The notes under the pieces were generated by a model. The model worked only from the letters and a program-made list of their open reading frames with translations, made no database searches and had not been told where the DNA came from. The translations under genes were made by a program, and so were the position numbers. From assembly GCA_026545765.1 (NCBI GenBank), contig CM048843.1:682001-746000 (forward strand): a stretch of 64,000 nucleotides of DNA. Reading direction: 5' to 3'. Of the stretch, positions 1 to 11,110 are shown in pieces (the stretch's first letter is position 1; the number at the start of each line of letters is the position of its first letter). The stretch comes from Plantago major. Taxonomy: Eukaryota; Streptophyta; Magnoliopsida; Lamiales; Plantaginaceae.

Positions 1-409
1 GCTGTGAAAGCCGGGGAACAACTCAGGGGGAACATTTGGTTGGGAACCATTTGTTTAAGGAATCTTAGAATAGGATTTTTGTAAGGTGACCTCAATTATC
101 TATTCTAGTGAATTCTAGGTCTTCGGAAGACCGAAATGGATTAGTTGGAGGATTACGCCACCTCCATATACCACTATACTTGCTGTGTTATTTACTTCTC
201 TGTACTTACATTTCAGCAACACACACACACACACACACACACACTTTAACTGTTTCTGCACTTATCTATCTTAAGTCTTCCGCGCTCTGAATCTAAGTAT
301 CAGATATCTACACAGATATCTGAGAAATAGTTTTTATCGACAAAAGTTTTAAAAGACTATTCACCCCCCCCCCCTCTAGTCTTTTACTTTGCCGTTATCT
401 GGACCAACA
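1..409 (+). mobile_element. SirS3: 3' portion of a Sirevirus-like LTR
   Basis: This is the terminal part of a copia LTR in plus orientation, ending ACCAACA at 409. It matches, in reverse complement, the left ends of the SirS1 and SirS2 LTRs (from 16248, 26098, 45379 and 59709), including the (CA)n run at 220-243 and the C-rich hairpin loop at 351-385. The rest of the element lies off the left edge. The bases after it, TATAG (410-414), are the predicted target duplication, because the intact TatA LTR has this motif at the matching site (about 11868). The (CA)n and sequence variants put it closer to SirS2 than to SirS1. Confidence 0.88.
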
Positions 410-937
410 TATAGGAAGGCAAGTGGAAGGGGGAACGCATCTGATTGAGGCGACGAGAAACCCTAGCTATCACTCTAATGCCTCCATCTATCTCAAGCAC
501 TCTGATCAACGCTTCCGGCCATCCGCCACCATCCGCTATCATCTGCCATCATCCATCACCGTCTGCCACCTTCCATCACCATTTATCGCTTTCCCTCATC
601 ACCTATCAGTCATCTATCACCTTCCACCACCTTACATTGCAATCCGACGATAGCCAACCTGCCACCTCCAGCAAGTTTAGCTAGCCTATCGCCGGTATCC
701 ATCCATACATTGTCGAACCGTCAACAGGATAAGTCGACCTCCATCATCTCTCTTTTTGTCTCTATTACTCTATTCATCTTCTATCAGCTTACTAACTTGA
801 GCGTCAAAGTCCATACGGTCGGCACCACACTGGTGTCACCTTAGTACCTTACATCTCTTTGCTCTTGTTGCCTTGCAGGTTGTCGGTGCCCCCCAATTCA
901 TTAACCTAATTTGATTGTAGATTTCTGAGCGTCTACA
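410..937 (+). mobile_element. TatA 5' LTR, right part (left part displaced by SirS3)
   Basis: The segment is nearly the same by eye as 11870-12417 of the 3' LTR, including the CCATC/CCACC-rich stretch at about 520-640 and the terminal TCTACA. It starts at the SirS3 junction and ends just before the primer site. The first 430 or so bases of the LTR are missing and should lie left of SirS3. Short differences from the 3' LTR, such as a shorter CCATCA array, show that the two LTRs have diverged. Confidence 0.9.
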
Positions 938-940
938 ATT

Positions 941-957
941 TGGCGCCCACCGTGGGG
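941..957 (+). promoter_or_regulatory. TatA primer-binding site
   Basis: TGGCGCCCACCGTGGGG begins three bases after the LTR terminus, as expected for the site that pairs with a tRNA 3' end (TGG complements CCA). The same sequence follows the second LTR at 12421. I do not assign the tRNA. Confidence 0.85.
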
Positions 958-1016
958 CCCCGGATATCAAACAAGGCAATCCAGTAGCAACAACTGCGAT
1001 ACGCTAAGCAATCATC

Positions 1017-2605
1017 ATGACGCACTCAGACGAATACGTTCTGGAAGAGGTAGAGGAGGTGGACGTCGTCACTCAGATCAAAACCTTAGCGGCCCAAATG
1101 CAAGAGAACGCCAAAAGGATCAAGCTCCTTGAGGATGAGAACTGTGACGTCCGTCAGGAGAACTCTGCTTTGAAGGAGAAGGTGGAATCCTTTGTCCACC
1201 AGGAAACTCCAGCACCGGATGCGGCTTCATCTCGCCGACTGACTCATGTCACTGGAGTGGAGAACCCACCACGCAACGCCATTGAGGCTCGTCAGCTAAC
1301 CTTTGAGGAGACAGAAGGGGTGATTCCCATAACTCCAGTCTCTCAGGTGGTGAGCGCCCCATCAAGAACAGCCCTTGAGTTCACTCCAGGCACTACTAGC
1401 AGAAGGGTCTCGTTTGAGGGTGTTAACCCAAGGGTGAACGATGAGTCACCACAGCAACGCAACCAGGACGTAAGTCAGGTAGATAACTTGCTAACCCTCT
1501 CTGCAGGTCATGGAAATGGGAATGATGAACTAGCTTCCAAATTGGTAAGCTTGGAGGAGATGATCCAAAGTATCTGTGGAGTGTCGGTGCCGATCAAGAA
1601 GAGCTTGCCCAACAGCTTTGCTGACTCTCCCTTCGCCGACGCTATAACATTGGTGGAGATGCCAACCAAGTTCACCTTTCCAAGCAAGAAGCTCTATGAT
1701 GGAACGACAGACTCAGACGACCATGTCTCACAGTACAAGCAGAGGATGTTCACCATAGCCATCCCTAGGGATCTCCGTGAGGCTTGCATGTGCAAAGGGT
1801 TTGGTTCAAGTCTGATCGGACCAACCCTACAATGGTATACCAACTTACCCAACAATTTCATTTCTTCTTTTGCCCAATTAGTCGACTGCTTTGTGGAACA
1901 ATTCAGCGATGTAAAGCTCTGTCGGACGACTTGTATAGCGTCCGACAAAGACCTAACGAATCTCTCAGGGAGTACGTCGCAAGATTCAACAAAGAGAAGG
2001 TGTCAATCCCCATCTGCAAGAAGGACACTACTGTCAATGCCTTCAGCAAAGGGTTGCCACCCAACTCGGGGTTGTACAAGGAGCTAACCATGTATCCCTG
2101 CCGAATAATGGAAGACGTGCTCGCCAAAGCATGGGCTCATATCAAATGGGAGGAGGACGGTGCCAACTGACCTTACATGTCAAGCCAAAGTGTTCGCAAG
2201 GAGCCCAAGCCTGACAGACAAGTTGAACGAAGGGCTCCAGACTATCGTGTTGGGCCATACCCAACTGAGAGAAGGCATGGACCTGTCGTGAATCCACCTC
2301 GCCCTCGAATCCAACAAAGGAGGACAGAAACCCGAGCACCACCTCCAAGCTACTCCCTCAACATTGAACCAGAGGAGTGTGTGGCAGTCACGAAAAGCAT
2401 GGGTGACAGAGTTAGATGTCCAGGAAAACTCAGAACACCTCCAGATCAAAGAAACTCCAACAAGTGGTGTGAGCTTCATGGAGACCATGGCCATGCAACT
2501 GCAGAGTGCATCTCCCTGCGATTGGAGGTAGCCGAGCTCTTGAAGAGAGGGCACTTGACTGAGTACCTCTCTGACAAAGGTAAAAAGACCCTTGCCAGTC
2601 GGTAG
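1017..2605 (+). pseudogene. gag: TatA gag, broken
   Basis: Gag packages the element RNA in a cytoplasmic particle. The ATG at 1017 lies 60 bases after the primer site and opens an acidic, coiled-coil-like N-terminus. A conserved capsid-type region (about 1660-1950, with FPSKKLYDG and LQWYTNLP) follows. The frame shifts near 1910, where TatA2 has a longer sequence, and continues in another frame through LREYVARFN to an in-frame TGA at 2168-2170. It resumes with a nucleocapsid-like motif, C-x2-H-x3-GH-x4-C (WCELHGDHGHATAEC), near 2467-2511. A TAG at 2603-2605 precedes sequence that reads on towards protease, so it may be a further mutation, since Tat gag and pol are usually continuous. Confidence 0.88.
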
Positions 2606-3300
2606 GGCACTGATCTGCCTGAGCCCCCTCAGACCAACAAGGTAATCAACGTAATCTATGGGGGGGGGGGGGGTCAGAGATCAGTGGTGTCTCATACTCT
2701 GCAGTAAAGCGCCACAGCAGGCAAACGGTAAGGCCTGAGCTTAATTCTCACAGAGCATCAGACACCTCTTCGTCCGACTTGACTATTAACTTCTCAGACC
2801 AAGAGTCTAAGCAACTAATCAGTCCTCATGACGACGCTTTAGTAATTTCCATTCTTATTGCTAACTTCCTTACGAAGAGAGTTCTCATTGACAATGGGAG
2901 CTCTGCTAATATCATTTTTCTAGATGCTCTGACAGAAATAGGCATAGATGAGACTGCCATCCTTCGCCAGCTGACAACTCTATATGGTTTCAGTGGAGAA
3001 AGGAAGGACACAGTTGGGAGTGTTACCCTTCATGTCTATGCAGAAGGCGTCAATCTAACGACGAAGTTCCTGATTGTGGAACAGTCCGTCAAGCTACAAT
3101 GCCATCCTTGGTAGGCCATGGATTCATGAGATGAAAGCAGTGCATACCATCAGGTGATTCGCTTCCCAACCAAGTGGGGGTGAAGGAGATCTTTGGCAAG
3201 CAGCGCGATGCGAGAACATGTTACATGGAAGCCTTGAAACCAAAGGCAGCCGAGTTATAGCAATTACAACAACTCAACCCCCCAATCGACCCAAACCAGC
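2606..3300 (+). pseudogene. TatA protease region, broken
   Basis: This is a retropepsin-type aspartic protease that would mature Gag-Pol. The readable segment 2779-3114 contains VLIDNGSSANII at about 2881-2916. Tat proteases often carry DNGSS where other families have DTGSS, so the active-site aspartate is present. A run of at least ten G at about 2661-2673 upstream and a frame break after 3110 disrupt the reading frame. The remaining bases to 3300 decode in other frames as the linker to RT. Confidence 0.8.
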
Positions 3301-3305
3301 CAGGG

Positions 3306-4230
3306 ATGGAAGAGCTCGATGAAGTTCAGATTCACCCAGACCATCCGGATCATAAAGTTCAGATTGGGGCAAGGTTGAGGCTGGAGCTAAGAGAGCAATT
3401 GATCACATTTCTCAAAGTTCACCATGACTGCTTTGCTTGGTCACATGCATATATGACAGGAGTTGACCCAGAGGTTATCACCCACAGACTTGAGGTTGAT
3501 CCAGATTACCCACCAGTTAGACAGAAACGGAGGAAGTTCGCTCCAGAACAGAACAAGGTTATCAATGAAGATTTCCAAAAGTTGCTTGATATCGGATCAG
3601 TCCGCGAAGTACATTACCCAGACTGGTTAGCCAACGTCGTGGTAGTAAAGAAGGAAGATGGCAAGTGGCGAGTGTGCATAGACTTCACTGACCTCAACAA
3701 CGAAGGATTCTTTTCCACTTCCACACATAGACATGCTAGTGGATGCTACAGCAGGACATGAGCTTCTAAGCTTCATGGACGCCTTCTCGGGTTACAACCA
3801 GATATTGGTGCACCCTGAAGATCAAGAGAAGACAGCCTTCGTCACAGAGAGGGGGACCTTCTGCTACAAGGTCATGCCCTTTGGACTCAAGAATGCAGGA
3901 GCCACTTACCAACGCCTGGTCAACCGCATGTTCGCCAGCATGCTAGGGGACACCGTGGAGGTGTACATTGACGACATGTTAGTCAAGTCACTGGTCACCG
4001 ACCAACATCTAGACCATCTTCGTCAAGCCTTCTTAGTTCTCCACAGGTACAACATGAAGTTGAATCCAGCCAAGTGCTCCTTTGGAGTTTCCTCTGGGAA
4101 ATTTTTTGGATACTTCGTTCTATTGCTAACATCCCTTCCCCCAAGTTTGTTAAAGATGTGCAAAAATTGACTGGGAGGCTAGCAGCCCTCAGTAGATTCA
4201 TATCCAAAATCTTTCGAGAAGTGTCATCCA
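3306..4230 (+). pseudogene. TatA reverse transcriptase, broken
   Basis: RT copies the element RNA into DNA. 3306-3702 covers the N-terminal palm and fingers (KVQIGARL, then FAWSHAYMTGVDPEV and WRVCIDFTDLN). A short deletion near 3703 removes the usual CPKD segment and shifts the frame. The sequence resumes at 3733 with LSFMDAFSGYNQI, FGLKNAGATYQRLVN and the catalytic YIDDM (about 3964-3978). A second frameshift occurs near 4105, where the other copies read GKFLGYMV. The last part, 4150-4230, is readable only in another frame. Confidence 0.88.
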
Positions 4231-4730
4231 TTCTTTGACACTCTACGGAAGAGCAAAGATTTCCGGTGGACAGACGAGTGTGAGGATGCCTTACAACAAA
4301 TCAAGCGTTACCTTACCACATCTCCAGTACTATCGAAGCCCAAGGCTGGAGAGACTCTGTTCATTTACCTTGCAGTATCCGACACAGCACTAAGCGGCGT
4401 CCTAGTCAGGGAAGAAGATGGAAACCAACTCCCAGTCTACTACGTGAGCAAGTCCTTACTAGACGCAGAGACTCGATATAGCCAGCTGGAGAAGCTAGCC
4501 CTTGCACTAGTCACTGCAGCAAGGAAGCTACGCCCTTACTTCCAATGCCACTCCATTATAGTCCTCACCAGCTTTCCACTACGCAACATCTTACACAAGC
4601 CCGAAGTCTCTGGTAGGCTCTCAAAATGGGCGGTTGAGCTCAGCGAGTACGACGTCTCCTTCCAACCTCGCACAACCATCAAGTCTCAAGCATTTGCAGA
4701 CTAAATAGCGGACTTCACTCCAAATGAATT
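4231..4730 (+). pseudogene. TatA RNase H (RT-connected), broken
   Basis: This domain degrades the RNA strand of the RNA/DNA hybrid and follows RT in gypsy elements. Recognisable blocks are VYYVSKSLLDAETRYSQLEK, then LRPYFQCHSIIVLT and LSKWAVELSEYDVSF. A stop at about 4702 (TAA after the FAD residues) replaces the usual DFLAEF-type linker. The order and spacing match the corresponding TatB segment at 61900-62600. Confidence 0.82.
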
Positions 4731-5330
4731 AGGTCAAGCGGAGAGGGAATTGTTTTGTTTGCAGGAGAAGGACAATTTACAGTGGAAGCTCTCAGTCGAT
4801 GGTTCCAGTAACGTCAAAGGAAGTGGACTTGGCATAGTCCTAACCTCACCAGAAGGAGACACAATCCAAAGAGCCATCCGATGTGGATTCAAAGCAACCA
4901 ACAATGAGTCTGAGTATGAGGCTCTTATAGCTGGCCTCAACCTAGCTCGGCACATGGGCATAAAAAGCATTAGGTACAGTCGGACTCACAGTTAGTAGTT
5001 AACCAATTGCAGGGCTCATACCAAACCAGAGACACCAAGATGGCTGCCTATCTTCAGCTAGCCAAGGAGTTACAATCCTCCTTCGAGGAGTTTTCTGTTT
5101 CTCTGGTGCCAAGGATGGACAACAGCCACGCGAACACCCTTGCCAACCTAGGAGCCGCCATCCAAACCACAGCGCCAATGATTATTCATGTGGTGTATGT
5201 ACAATGGCCTGCAACATGGAAGGGTGAGCCTGCCAACCAGATAGTGGTCGATATAACAACTGAGTCAAATTGGATGACTCCAATAGCGTTGTACTTGTCC
5301 CACGGAGAACTTCTAGAAGACAAAAACGAG
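4731..5330 (+). pseudogene. TatA second (archaeal-type) RNase H and linker, broken
   Basis: A second RNase H domain between the RT-connected RNase H and integrase is a hallmark of the Tat lineage. Visible are LSVDGSS (first catalytic Asp) and TNNESEYEALIAGL (catalytic Glu). The next motif, normally SDSQLVVNQ, is damaged at about 4975-5000 by an indel and a stop, so the following catalytic Asp is lost. VNQLQG resumes at once, and DNSHANTLANLGAA near 5116-5157 supplies the late Asp region. Confidence 0.85.
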
Positions 5331-6535
5331 GCAAGGAGGGTAAAGGCAAAGGCAGCCCGCTTCACGCTCCTCGACGGACAACTCTATAGGAGATCCTATT
5401 CAGGACCCCTACTCAGGTGCATAACTAATAATGAAGCTAGACACGTTCTGACTGAGTTGCATGCAGGAGAATGTGGCAACCACTCTGGAGCCAAAAGTCT
5501 TGCCCACCGAGCACCAACGACAGGGTACTACTGGCCAACTATGAGGGCTGATGCTATAGACTTTGTGAGAAGATGTGACTCATGCCAAAGACACTCACAA
5601 ATCAACCATCTCCCACCAGAGAGGCGCAGTGCAAATAATCTATTCAGCTTCAACATCTTTGGGTCATACACTCATCCATTGCTCCATGGCCTTTTATGAA
5701 ATGGGGGATGGACATATTAGGGAAACTACCTACTGCACCAGGCCAACGAGTGTACATGCTAGCGATGTGATTACTTCACCAAGTGGAGTGCGGCGAAGCC
5801 TTCAAGCAAGTCCGTGACACGAGGTAAAAAGTTCATTTGAAACATGTGATTTGCGTATGCGAGTCCCCAAAGCGTGATGCAATGGCTCCCAGTTCATAAG
5901 CTATGAGTTTCAAGATTTCTGCAAAGAATGGGGAATCAAGATTACATTCTCCACTCCACGCTATCCCCAAGCGAATGGACAAGCGGAATCGACCAACAAG
6001 ACTATCATGAACAGTCTCAAAAAAATGGCTGAAACAAGCAAAAGGAGCATGGGCAGATGAACTTCCAGGCGTCCTATGGTCTTACCGAACCACACCAAGG
6101 ACTCCAACTGGAGAAACACCATTCAGCATGACGTATGGAACTGAAGCAATCATACCCATAGAAGTGGGATTACCCACAACAAGATACAAAATGGCTAATG
6201 AACAGACCAACGATGCGACATTGGCACACGAGCTCAACTTAGTTGACGAACTCAGGGAAAGAGCCTTGGTTCGAAGTGTTGTCTACCAACAGAGGGCTGC
6301 ACAACACTTCAACAAGAACATACGCTTACGAACCTTCCAGCAAGACGATTGGGTTCTACGCAAGGTTTTCCAAAATACTAAGGAGACAGTACCTGGCAAG
6401 CTTGGACCTAACTGGGAAGGCCCATACAAAATCACAAGGGTAGTGGGCAATGGAGCTTACAAACTGGAAACTAAGGAGGGATGGCAGATAGCCAACAGTT
6501 GGAATGCCATCCACTTGAAAAGGTATCACTTCTAA
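5331..6535 (+). pseudogene. TatA integrase, broken
   Basis: Integrase inserts the DNA copy in the genome. 5331-5640 holds the zinc-binding HHCC region (LHAGECGNHSGAKSLAHR, CDSCQRH). Segments around 5700-5790 read as the start of the core (MDILGK) in a shifted frame, and 5930-6000 holds [17 protein letters not shown] with the catalytic Glu. The last open segment, 6128-6535, carries MTYGTEAIIP and the C-terminal GPYKI motif near 6419-6433, and ends in TAA. At least four frame breaks separate the pieces. Confidence 0.87.
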
Positions 6536-6587
6536 GACTACACATTCCATATACTCACGTTTGAGGTTAACTCCTCCTTAAAACCAG

Positions 6588-6948
6588 CCGACCTGACCAG
6601 GGGCTAGCTGGTCAACTAACCCAGCTAGGCAGGTCGGTCATCCGCCCCACCCCCCTCAGCCTCCCCAGGGGGATCCAAACTTCTTGCAGCCAACTAGTCA
6701 TGGTGCCAGTAATTCCACTGCGGCGACTGAATCCATATCAAATCGTCAACCAATGCTCCAAACAATTACACAACCCAAGAGGTTGACTGTCGGTCATCTA
6801 CTACTTTGGCAGAGATACTTCTCTCCCCAATCAGCAAGCAACGACGACTAAGGTGCCATCCAACTTTATCTAATGAGATTGATTTCTCCTCCAAACAGCC
6901 GACCTGGCCAGGGGCTAGCTGGTCAACTAACCCAGGTAGGCAGGTCGG
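6588..6948 (+). repeat. Duplicated long hairpin after TatA integrase
   Basis: At 6588-6637 the arms CCGACCTG/CAGGTCGG enclose a second pair CTAGCTGG/CCAGCTAG around a 9-base loop, making an almost continuous two-part stem. A second copy lies at 6899-6948, with one change in the inner arm (CCAGGTAG). Similarity extends on both sides (about 6583-6657 and 6894-6968), each copy ending in a C-run. Confidence 0.85.
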
Positions 6949-7790
6949 TCATCCACCCCCCCCCCCCCAACAGGATAGATTCCACTCATGTTGCAGGTTG
7001 ACACATCATGAATACGATTGAACTAATGCCCATGTGGCACATCTTACTTCCAAGTGATCATCCAAAACATAGTGCTCAACAAAGCCAACCATCCATCAGG
7101 CTGAGCAACAAGATCACATGGACTCACATCTATTCTGATTGGCTTGCACTTGCTTAATCCATGAGATGCGCCAAAAACAGCTCCATGGTTTAGACAAGTG
7201 CAAGCCTTTCAAAATTGATGATCACTACCATACAAAGAGACTCAGCTCCATCCACACGTTCGCCGTAACTATACAAGAGCTCAGACAGACAAAGCTCTCT
7301 ACATGTTGCATCCATCTCAATCCACATACCAAGATTTATCACATGGTGAACTACCAGAAGGCAAGGTGTCTGACGACCAAGACCTAATGAGAGCGGGCAA
7401 CCAGTCGGATACCGAAGGCTAACGGAATGACGGACAGACAAGCACGATGTAGTGACGTAAACAGGCAAGCGAGTTCTAGTTTAAGCACTACTCCTTCAGA
7501 CCAGAACTTGAACTGGGGGACAGACTAGTAGACATTATAGCACCATATATGCAATCCCTCAAAGGTTTGTCAGTTATATGTCTTTCAAGTCAAGCCAATA
7601 AGTGACAACACGAATAAGCATGTTTAATCACCCACCCCCTCAATATGTTCTGACCTCATAACGACAAGTATGTATACTAGTTTACTACTTTGCTTACTAG
7701 AAATTCGTATGCCTACCATATGTGAAGTATATATGTCTGACGTATAGGAGTACATATGCCTTACCTTCAACAAAAGTCACCTCCCAATCG

Positions 7791-7870
7791 ATTATTTGGT
7801 TCAGCCCATTATCAGTATGTATGTCTTTCGATTATTTGGTTCAGCCCATTATCAGTATGTATGTCTTTCG
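7791..7870 (+). repeat. Exact 40-bp tandem duplication
   Basis: The unit starting ATTATTTGGTTCAGCCC at 7791 is repeated without change at 7831 and ends CTTTCG at 7870. Identity of both units suggests a recent local duplication in otherwise unique 3' noncoding sequence. Confidence 0.95.
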
Positions 7871-8200
7871 CATTAAAATATATGCACTACACCTCTCGGT
7901 TCTCTCTTATCTGCTCATTTTTCTCTAAGTATTAAGGACAAGACGCTTATCACCCAAAATAACATAAAGCCTATCATCGGTCCATGAGACCACATTCCAA
8001 AAAAAAGAGCAAAGAGAAAGTACCAAGCCTACAAGAGCATTACGAAATACAAGGTTCAAACATACAAGACAACGCAAAATGCTAAATAGTCAAACCCGAC
8101 ATAAAGGGTGATAAAAGCAAGTCAAAGTAGCTAGGATTCCATAAGCTTACAAACACCAAAAGTTTCACCATCCAACAAGGAACCATTAAGTAGCATCCAC

Positions 8201-10194
8201 TCAGTCGCTATCCTCCCCTGAAATGCTCACGCCATGGGCGCTCAGATACTGATTGCATTTCTCAACTCGCTCTCTGTAGTAGTCAACAGAATCCCCTCTA
8301 TCAATGGCCTTCAAGCTGAATTTAGGCTCATTCAAGATCAGTTGATCGTTTTCACTTTGCTTGACCGCATCCATTTCTTCCTTCAACTTTTCGCTCTCCT
8401 TAGTAGCAGAAGCCAAGTCCATCTCAAGCTTAGCGGCTCTAGCCGCCTCACACTCAGCCACGACCAGCTTCTCCTTAACCTTGGTCAACTCTTCGTATGT
8501 TTCCTTCTTAGCTCTCTGATCGCACAATGCCTCGCCTTCAAGACGGTTATTCTCCCTCCTAAGTATTGCAATAGAACTCCCATCCTTCCGATTCTCCTCC
8601 CGAACAAAAGCCAACTTCTCCTCCAGCGCATGTACAGCCTTGCCTATAAACCCCATGGTAGTCAAAACCTACAAGAGCACAACTCCATTAATCATGTTTC
8701 AATACAAAGACAAAAAGAGGCACTAAATGATCATGAAGCTTACCTTGAGGCTTTTCCCAAGAGTGTAATTTGTCAAAGGAGTCACTCCACCCTCTATCAA
8801 CTGGTCAAGGTTCTCCAGTGTCCACACCTTACCAGAGTTGATAGGCAACGGACCAAACTCATAAGAAAAAGACCTTCCATCGACATCAATGTCAATAGCC
8901 GGCAAAGGTTTGTCGGACGCCGTGCCATGTGTCATCAACAGTGGCATGCTCACACCTTGCCCAGCCGAGGAGGGGACAGTAGCATCTCTGGCAAGACTTG
9001 GCGGAATGCCAGGTCGGCTGCTTACCTGAGCACCAGGCAAGCCGCCTGCTGGAGTACCCAACGGGCTACCTGGCTAACTACTAGATAGACAGTTTGGCGG
9101 AACATCAACAAGACCTTCTTCCAACTCCGGAGAACCAACCCTTGGTTTCTTTGCAAAGCATTCCAACAAGTCATCAACTTTAGTCATTCGACCCGACATC
9201 GACCTCAGCACCTTTCTAGCATACTTGTCTCCATTACCTACAACACAAAGAACAACACGATCAGGTTCAAAGCTTGTAGGTAATCCAAATGCCAAGCGGA
9301 GACAAGCGCAACTTACCCCCATATAGTCGAATAGCAGTCTGCCAAAGGCTAGTCCCCTTCAGATTCCTGGGATGCAAAAGTCGATCGCTTGCCCTTTCAT
9401 CATCAGGCTTATATCTGATGTTTTTAACCAAAGCAATCACCTCACTTGACGCATTTCCCTTGTCATAAGTACCTACAATAGCAAGGAGCAATACTAAAAC
9501 TCATAAACAACAAAGCACAAAGCAAGGAAGTGAGAATTCCTAGCACACATAACCAAAAAGTTCAAAGCTTACCAAAGGGTCTCTAAGACAATGGGACTCC
9601 CTCACAGTCAATGGATCCAAATAGCTGCTCCTTACTCACTAGGAAATATCTCTCCTTCCAGGCCTTGTCAGAAGCAGTACATGTGTTAATCAAGCCATCA
9701 CCATGCCTTGGGTTAAACTGAATCCGACCCTTATTAGCTTGCGCCTCCCTGGCTGTGTAAGCATGGCAAAAGACTTCAACCGACATTTCGACTCCCGTCC
9801 TCTCACCCAATACTTGCATCCCAAGTAAAACCCTCCAAGCATTCGGCATCAACTGACTAGGTGCCACCTTGAGATAGCTAAGAACATCAATCACAAACTG
9901 AGGAAGTGGAAGCCTGAGTCCCACCTTAAAAGCAATGTCATAAACAAAGACCATCCCTGGGACATCCCAATACACTCTCTGAGCCTCAAGAGGAAGACAA
10001 GATATAGGGCTCTCAGGAAGCATGTAGATAACCCTCATCATTGACATATCAGTCTCACTAAGACTTGACCATGGGTTGTTTGGCAGGATGCCAGACGGCT
10101 CGCCCATAGGAAGTAGGGGACCACCTTGGACGCCTTGACCACCTGCCTTAGTCGACTGAGGGTGCGTTACAAGCGTACTCGAACAACCTTCCAT
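8201..10194 (-). pseudogene. TatA antisense extra gene, four exons, two premature stops
   Basis: The gene lies on the strand opposite TatA gag-pol. Exons by splice signals and frame are 10194-9573, 9472-9317, 9237-8744 and 8668-8201. All three introns are GT-AG, and the phases (1, 1, 0) join correctly, giving about 579 codons. Exon 1 carries a block like the putative gypsy-type transposon domain (Transposase_28) of Tat extra genes: LRLPLPQFVIDVLSYLKVAP, then LMPNAWRVLLG, then KERYFLV. The last exon is a coiled coil (ALEEKL, EELTKVKEKL). TAG codons at 9583-9585 and 9074-9076 interrupt the frame. I place the start at ATG 10192-10194, because the frame is open upstream only through a TTG. The function is unknown. 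Such antisense extra ORFs are known in Tat elements; the exon model is my inference. Confidence 0.8.
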
Positions 10195-10255
10195 GGTATG
10201 CCTACGTTCAAATTCCAACAGAAAGAAAGCTTAATTCAAAATTAACAAGAAAATC

Positions 10256-10550
10256 CAAGTGCTATCATGCTACCATCCAATGGATGGTAGGCTACCATCC
10301 AAGTGCCATCAGGCTACCATCCAAATGATGGTAAGCTGGTAGGATACCATCCAAGTGCCATCAGGCTACCATCCAAAGGATGGTAAGCTGGTTGCCTACC
10401 ATCCAAGTGCCATCAGGCTACCATCCAAAGGATGGTAAGTTGATAGCCTACCATCCAAGTGCTATCAAGCTACCATCTAAAGGATGGTAGGCTACCATCC
10501 AAGTGCCATCAGGTTGCCATCCAAGTACCATCAGGTTACCAACCAAGCTG
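10256..10550 (+). repeat. Imperfect tandem repeats, CTACCATCC/GGATGGTAG hairpin type
   Basis: AAGTGCCATCAGG-like words recur at 10257, 10301, 10363, 10405, 10457, 10501 and 10523, so the units vary from about 22 to 62 bp. Most units contain TACCATCC followed closely by GGATGGTA, which forms a hairpin. The block lies directly upstream (minus-strand sense) of the antisense gene. Confidence 0.85.
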
Positions 10551-11110
10551 GCAAATTACCATGCCATCATCTAATATAACTTGGGATGGCATGCTATCAA
10601 CGAGGCCAGCCAGCTACCATGCCATTATCCAATATAACTTGGGATGGCATGCCACCATCCAGGCCAACCAACTACCATGCCATCATCCAATATAACTTGG
10701 GATGGCATGCTATCAACCAGGCCAGCCAGCTACCATGCCATTATCCAATATAACTTGGGATGGCATGTTATCAACCAGGCTGGCACGGCACCATGTCATC
10801 ATCCAATATAACATGGGATGGCATGCTATCAACCAGGCTGGCACGCCACCATGCCATCATACAATATAACATGGGATGGCATGTTATCAACCAGGCTGGC
10901 ACGCCACCATGCCATCATCCAATATAACTTGTGATGGCATGCTATCAACCAGGCTGACAAGCTACCATGCCATCATCCAATATAACTTGGGATGGCGTGC
11001 TATCAACTAGGCTGGCAAGCTACCATGCTTTCATCCAATATAACCTGGGATGGCATGCTGTCAACCAGGACGGCATGCCACCATGCCACCCTCCAATTTG
11101 ACTTGGGATG
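10551..11110 (+). repeat. 58-bp satellite-like tandem array, ten units
   Basis: The word AATATAAC (the last unit degenerate, AATTTGAC) occurs at 10573, 10631, 10689, 10747, 10805, 10863, 10921, 10979, 11037 and 11095, an exact 58-bp period. Each unit carries ATGCCATC and GATGGCAT as inverted arms around the AATATAAC core, and a variable GGCTGGCAAGC-type spacer. Tandem repeats of this kind in the 3' untranslated region of plant Tat elements are known as a source of satellites. Confidence 0.95.

Larger units (their letters stand above)
6536..8200. other. TatA 3' noncoding region between pol and the antisense gene
   Basis: I see no credible coding sequence in this 1.66 kb; the short open frames have no recognisable motif. 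It carries two copies of a long hairpin (6588-6637 and 6899-6948), two C-rich runs (6648-6655 and 6955-6969) and an exact 40-bp tandem duplication at 7791-7870. It separates pol from the convergent 3' end of the antisense gene, so transcription units on both strands would terminate here. Confidence 0.7.

Noticed and set aside
108..290. Small ORF of 60 residues
   Set aside because: It crosses a (CA)n run inside an LTR and has no domain.
7139..7387. Small genes in the TatA 3' noncoding region
   Set aside because: Short frames on both strands without motifs, ATG context or conservation evidence within the window.
10256..11110. CRISPR array
   Set aside because: Units are contiguous and nearly the same throughout, with no unique spacers, and the setting is a plant retroelement.
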